Origin: a virus
IMG/VR virus record: IMGVR_UViG_3300049893_002232
Coordinates: 1-48,023 of that record
Strand: one strand, 5' to 3'
DNA: 48,023 nucleotides
Within the stretch, counting starts at the first letter, position 1. Each line of letters starts with the position of its first letter. This document shows positions 47,159 to 48,023 of the stretch, one piece after another. The notes under the pieces were generated by a model, which made no database searches, was not told where the DNA came from, and saw only the letters and a list, made by a program, of their open reading frames with translations. Made by a program: the position numbers and the translations under genes.

Positions 47159-47971
47159 TTACCCCCATGTTTCTATTTCAATTATTGTATTGGGCTTATT
47201 AGATTGCCAATAGATTGTCCAATTTGTCGTGGGATCGAGATTTATTCTACCATACTCTGACCCTGCGTAAACGGTTTGACCAGAAATTGAAGTCATCCCA
47301 ACAGCCCAAGAAACTAGCAATTGAGCGTTAGGAGTTGGCGTTTTTAAATAAATATTTTTGGTTCCTACTGGTAAACCGTAACTATACTCAGTATTCGCAT
47401 TTATATAAGTTTGCTTATGAGCAATGACACTTGATAATGGATCAGTGTTTGCAACCACCGCACCGACAATCTCGACTTGACCTATGCCATTGTCTCCACG
47501 CCACGCATACCATTTCCCATCCGACCCCAAAACCATGACAGGTGAGCCCTTGTCATTGTTGAGTTCAGCAGTTTGCCCATCCAAAAGATTGGGCTCTTGA
47601 GGGAAATCGGCAACAACAGCGATATGTATTCCTAGAGTTACGTTCCCACCTGAGACGATGACTTCTGCCTTTGGTTTATTGGCAAGCCTGGCTATGATCC
47701 TTCGATCACTGCGAGGCGTCCCAATATTGATCAAAGGATGACCATCTAAATCAACTCTCTCACCAGCTAAAGTCCCATCGCCGGGACCACAGTCATGATA
47801 ATTGACTTTGACACTTGCACCGACATCTAAGTCTTGAACAAAGATGGTCGATAAGATTGAGTTCCCTGCTGGCATGCCGAATTGAAATTGATACGTTCCC
47901 GGTGTGAACTCTTGAATCGGGACAATAACTTTTGCTTCATATAAACCGATGCGAAAATTAACTTCAGCCAT
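47159..47971 (-). CDS. Structural protein following the capsid gene
   Basis: 270 residues; transcription reaches it from the capsid gene across the circular join. N-terminal MAEVNFRIGLYEAKVIVPIQ, a beta-rich body with GHPLINIGTPRSDRRIIARL and WYAWRGDNGIGQVEIVG, and a C-terminal NTEYSYGLPVGTKNIYLKTP domain. It may decorate the capsid. The first 25 codons lie in the terminal repeat. Confidence 0.6.
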   Translation of the reverse strand: MAEVNFRIGLYEAKVIVPIQEFTPGTYQFQFGMPAGNSILSTIFVQDLDVGASVKVNYHDCGPGDGTLAGERVDLDGHPLINIGTPRSDRRIIARLANKPKAEVIVSGGNVTLGIHIAVVADFPQEPNLLDGQTAELNNDKGSPVMVLGSDGKWYAWRGDNGIGQVEIVGAVVANTDPLSSVIAHKQTYINANTEYSYGLPVGTKNIYLKTPTPNAQLLVSWAVGMTSISGQTVYAGSEYGRINLDPTTNWTIYWQSNKPNTIIEIETWG

Positions 47972-48023
47972 AAGTTTTTACCTAAAAAAAAAGAGAGGGT
48001 TTTGTCGACCCTCTCTATCTTAG
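47897..48023. repeat. Terminal direct repeat, right copy
   Basis: Identical over 127 bases to 1-127. It joins the window into a circle of 47,896 bp. Confidence 0.97.
47984..48016 (-). terminator. Capsid-gene terminator, duplicate copy
   Basis: Same hairpin and T-tract as at 88-120, present again because the window ends repeat. Confidence 0.9.

Larger units (their letters stand above)
180..47463. repeat. Dispersed exact 9-mer GTGCGGTGG (24 copies)
   Basis: Plus-strand copies start at 2254, 4600, 16146, 17868, 34077, 35287, 38988 and 43995. Minus-strand copies (CCACCGCAC on the plus strand) start at 180, 2397, 13421, 16518, 20444, 25816, 28943, 29938, 33498, 36669, 37122, 40521, 41299, 42272, 46728 and 47455. 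Flanking bases are not conserved. Near misses are rare (for example 5408 and 40635). About 0.4 copies would be expected by chance. All copies are inside genes and fall in five different codon registers, so the DNA word itself seems to be selected. The function is unknown; a Chi-like or protein-recognition role is inference. Confidence 0.9.

Noticed and set aside
1-48023. tRNA genes, CRISPR arrays, insertion sequences, integrase attachment sites.
   Set aside because: None was recognised on reading both strands; a covariance-model or profile search could still find a cryptic one.

Overview
The window is the complete genome of a tailed phage with a long non-contractile tail (siphovirus type), assembled from a circular or circularly permuted molecule. 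The first 127 bases are repeated exactly as the last 127 bases (1-127 = 47897-48023), so the unique length is 47,896 bp and the window ends join up. Base composition is moderately AT-rich. The host is not identifiable from the sequence. Lipobox lipoproteins, a signal-anchored lytic transglycosylase and an amidase without a signal peptide point to a Gram-negative bacterium. The SSB-like protein ends in IPF like bacterial SSB. I see no integrase, DNA polymerase, DNA methyltransferase, thymidylate-modifying enzyme, tRNA or CRISPR array.

Almost all genes lie on the minus strand. Read in the direction of transcription they run: (1) early/replication block from 22.3 to 15.7 kb, with a small HTH repressor-like protein, Sak4-like recombinase ATPase, NUMOD1-like protein, SSB-like protein, SF2 helicase, VRR-NUC nuclease and Toprim primase-helicase. 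It ends in an iteron-rich, AT-rich region (15364-15715) that looks like the replication origin. (2) An accessory block from 15.2 to 9.3 kb of about 20 very small genes, often coupled by ATGA overlaps: HTH, RyR-domain protein, lipoproteins, a Cys-rich secreted protein and a zinc ribbon. (3) The packaging and head module from 7.5 to 0.1 kb: TerS, TerL, portal fused to a MuF domain, prohead protease fused to a scaffold-like tail, and the HK97-type capsid protein. This continues across the join into 48.0-43.0 kb with structural, connector and tail-completion proteins. (4) The tail module from 43.0 to 26.0 kb: tail tube, chaperones with a -1 frameshift, 1414-residue tape measure, a protein with about 15 LGSQVDR repeats, a hub-like protein, small appendage proteins and an S74-chaperone fibre. 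(5) A lysis cassette from 25.4 to 23.3 kb: holin-like protein, amidase, transglycosylase and CAP-domain lipoprotein.

Three short plus-strand islands interrupt this layout: a ParB-like protein coupled to a TAGT-type glycosyltransferase (7.6-9.25 kb), a Lar-like zinc protein coupled to a YqaJ exonuclease (22.4-23.2 kb, divergent from the repressor), and a lone zinc-binding protein (25.46-25.69 kb).

The most unusual signal is not a gene. The exact 9-mer GTGCGGTGG occurs 24 times (about 0.4 expected), on both strands and in five codon registers inside unrelated genes, with no conserved flanks. It is absent from 4.6-13.4 kb and 20.5-25.8 kb. It behaves like a genome-wide Chi-type or protein-recognition word. 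Together with the iteron origin and the ParB/TAGT cassette that has no visible partner enzyme to make a hydroxylated base, it is the best candidate here for undescribed biology.
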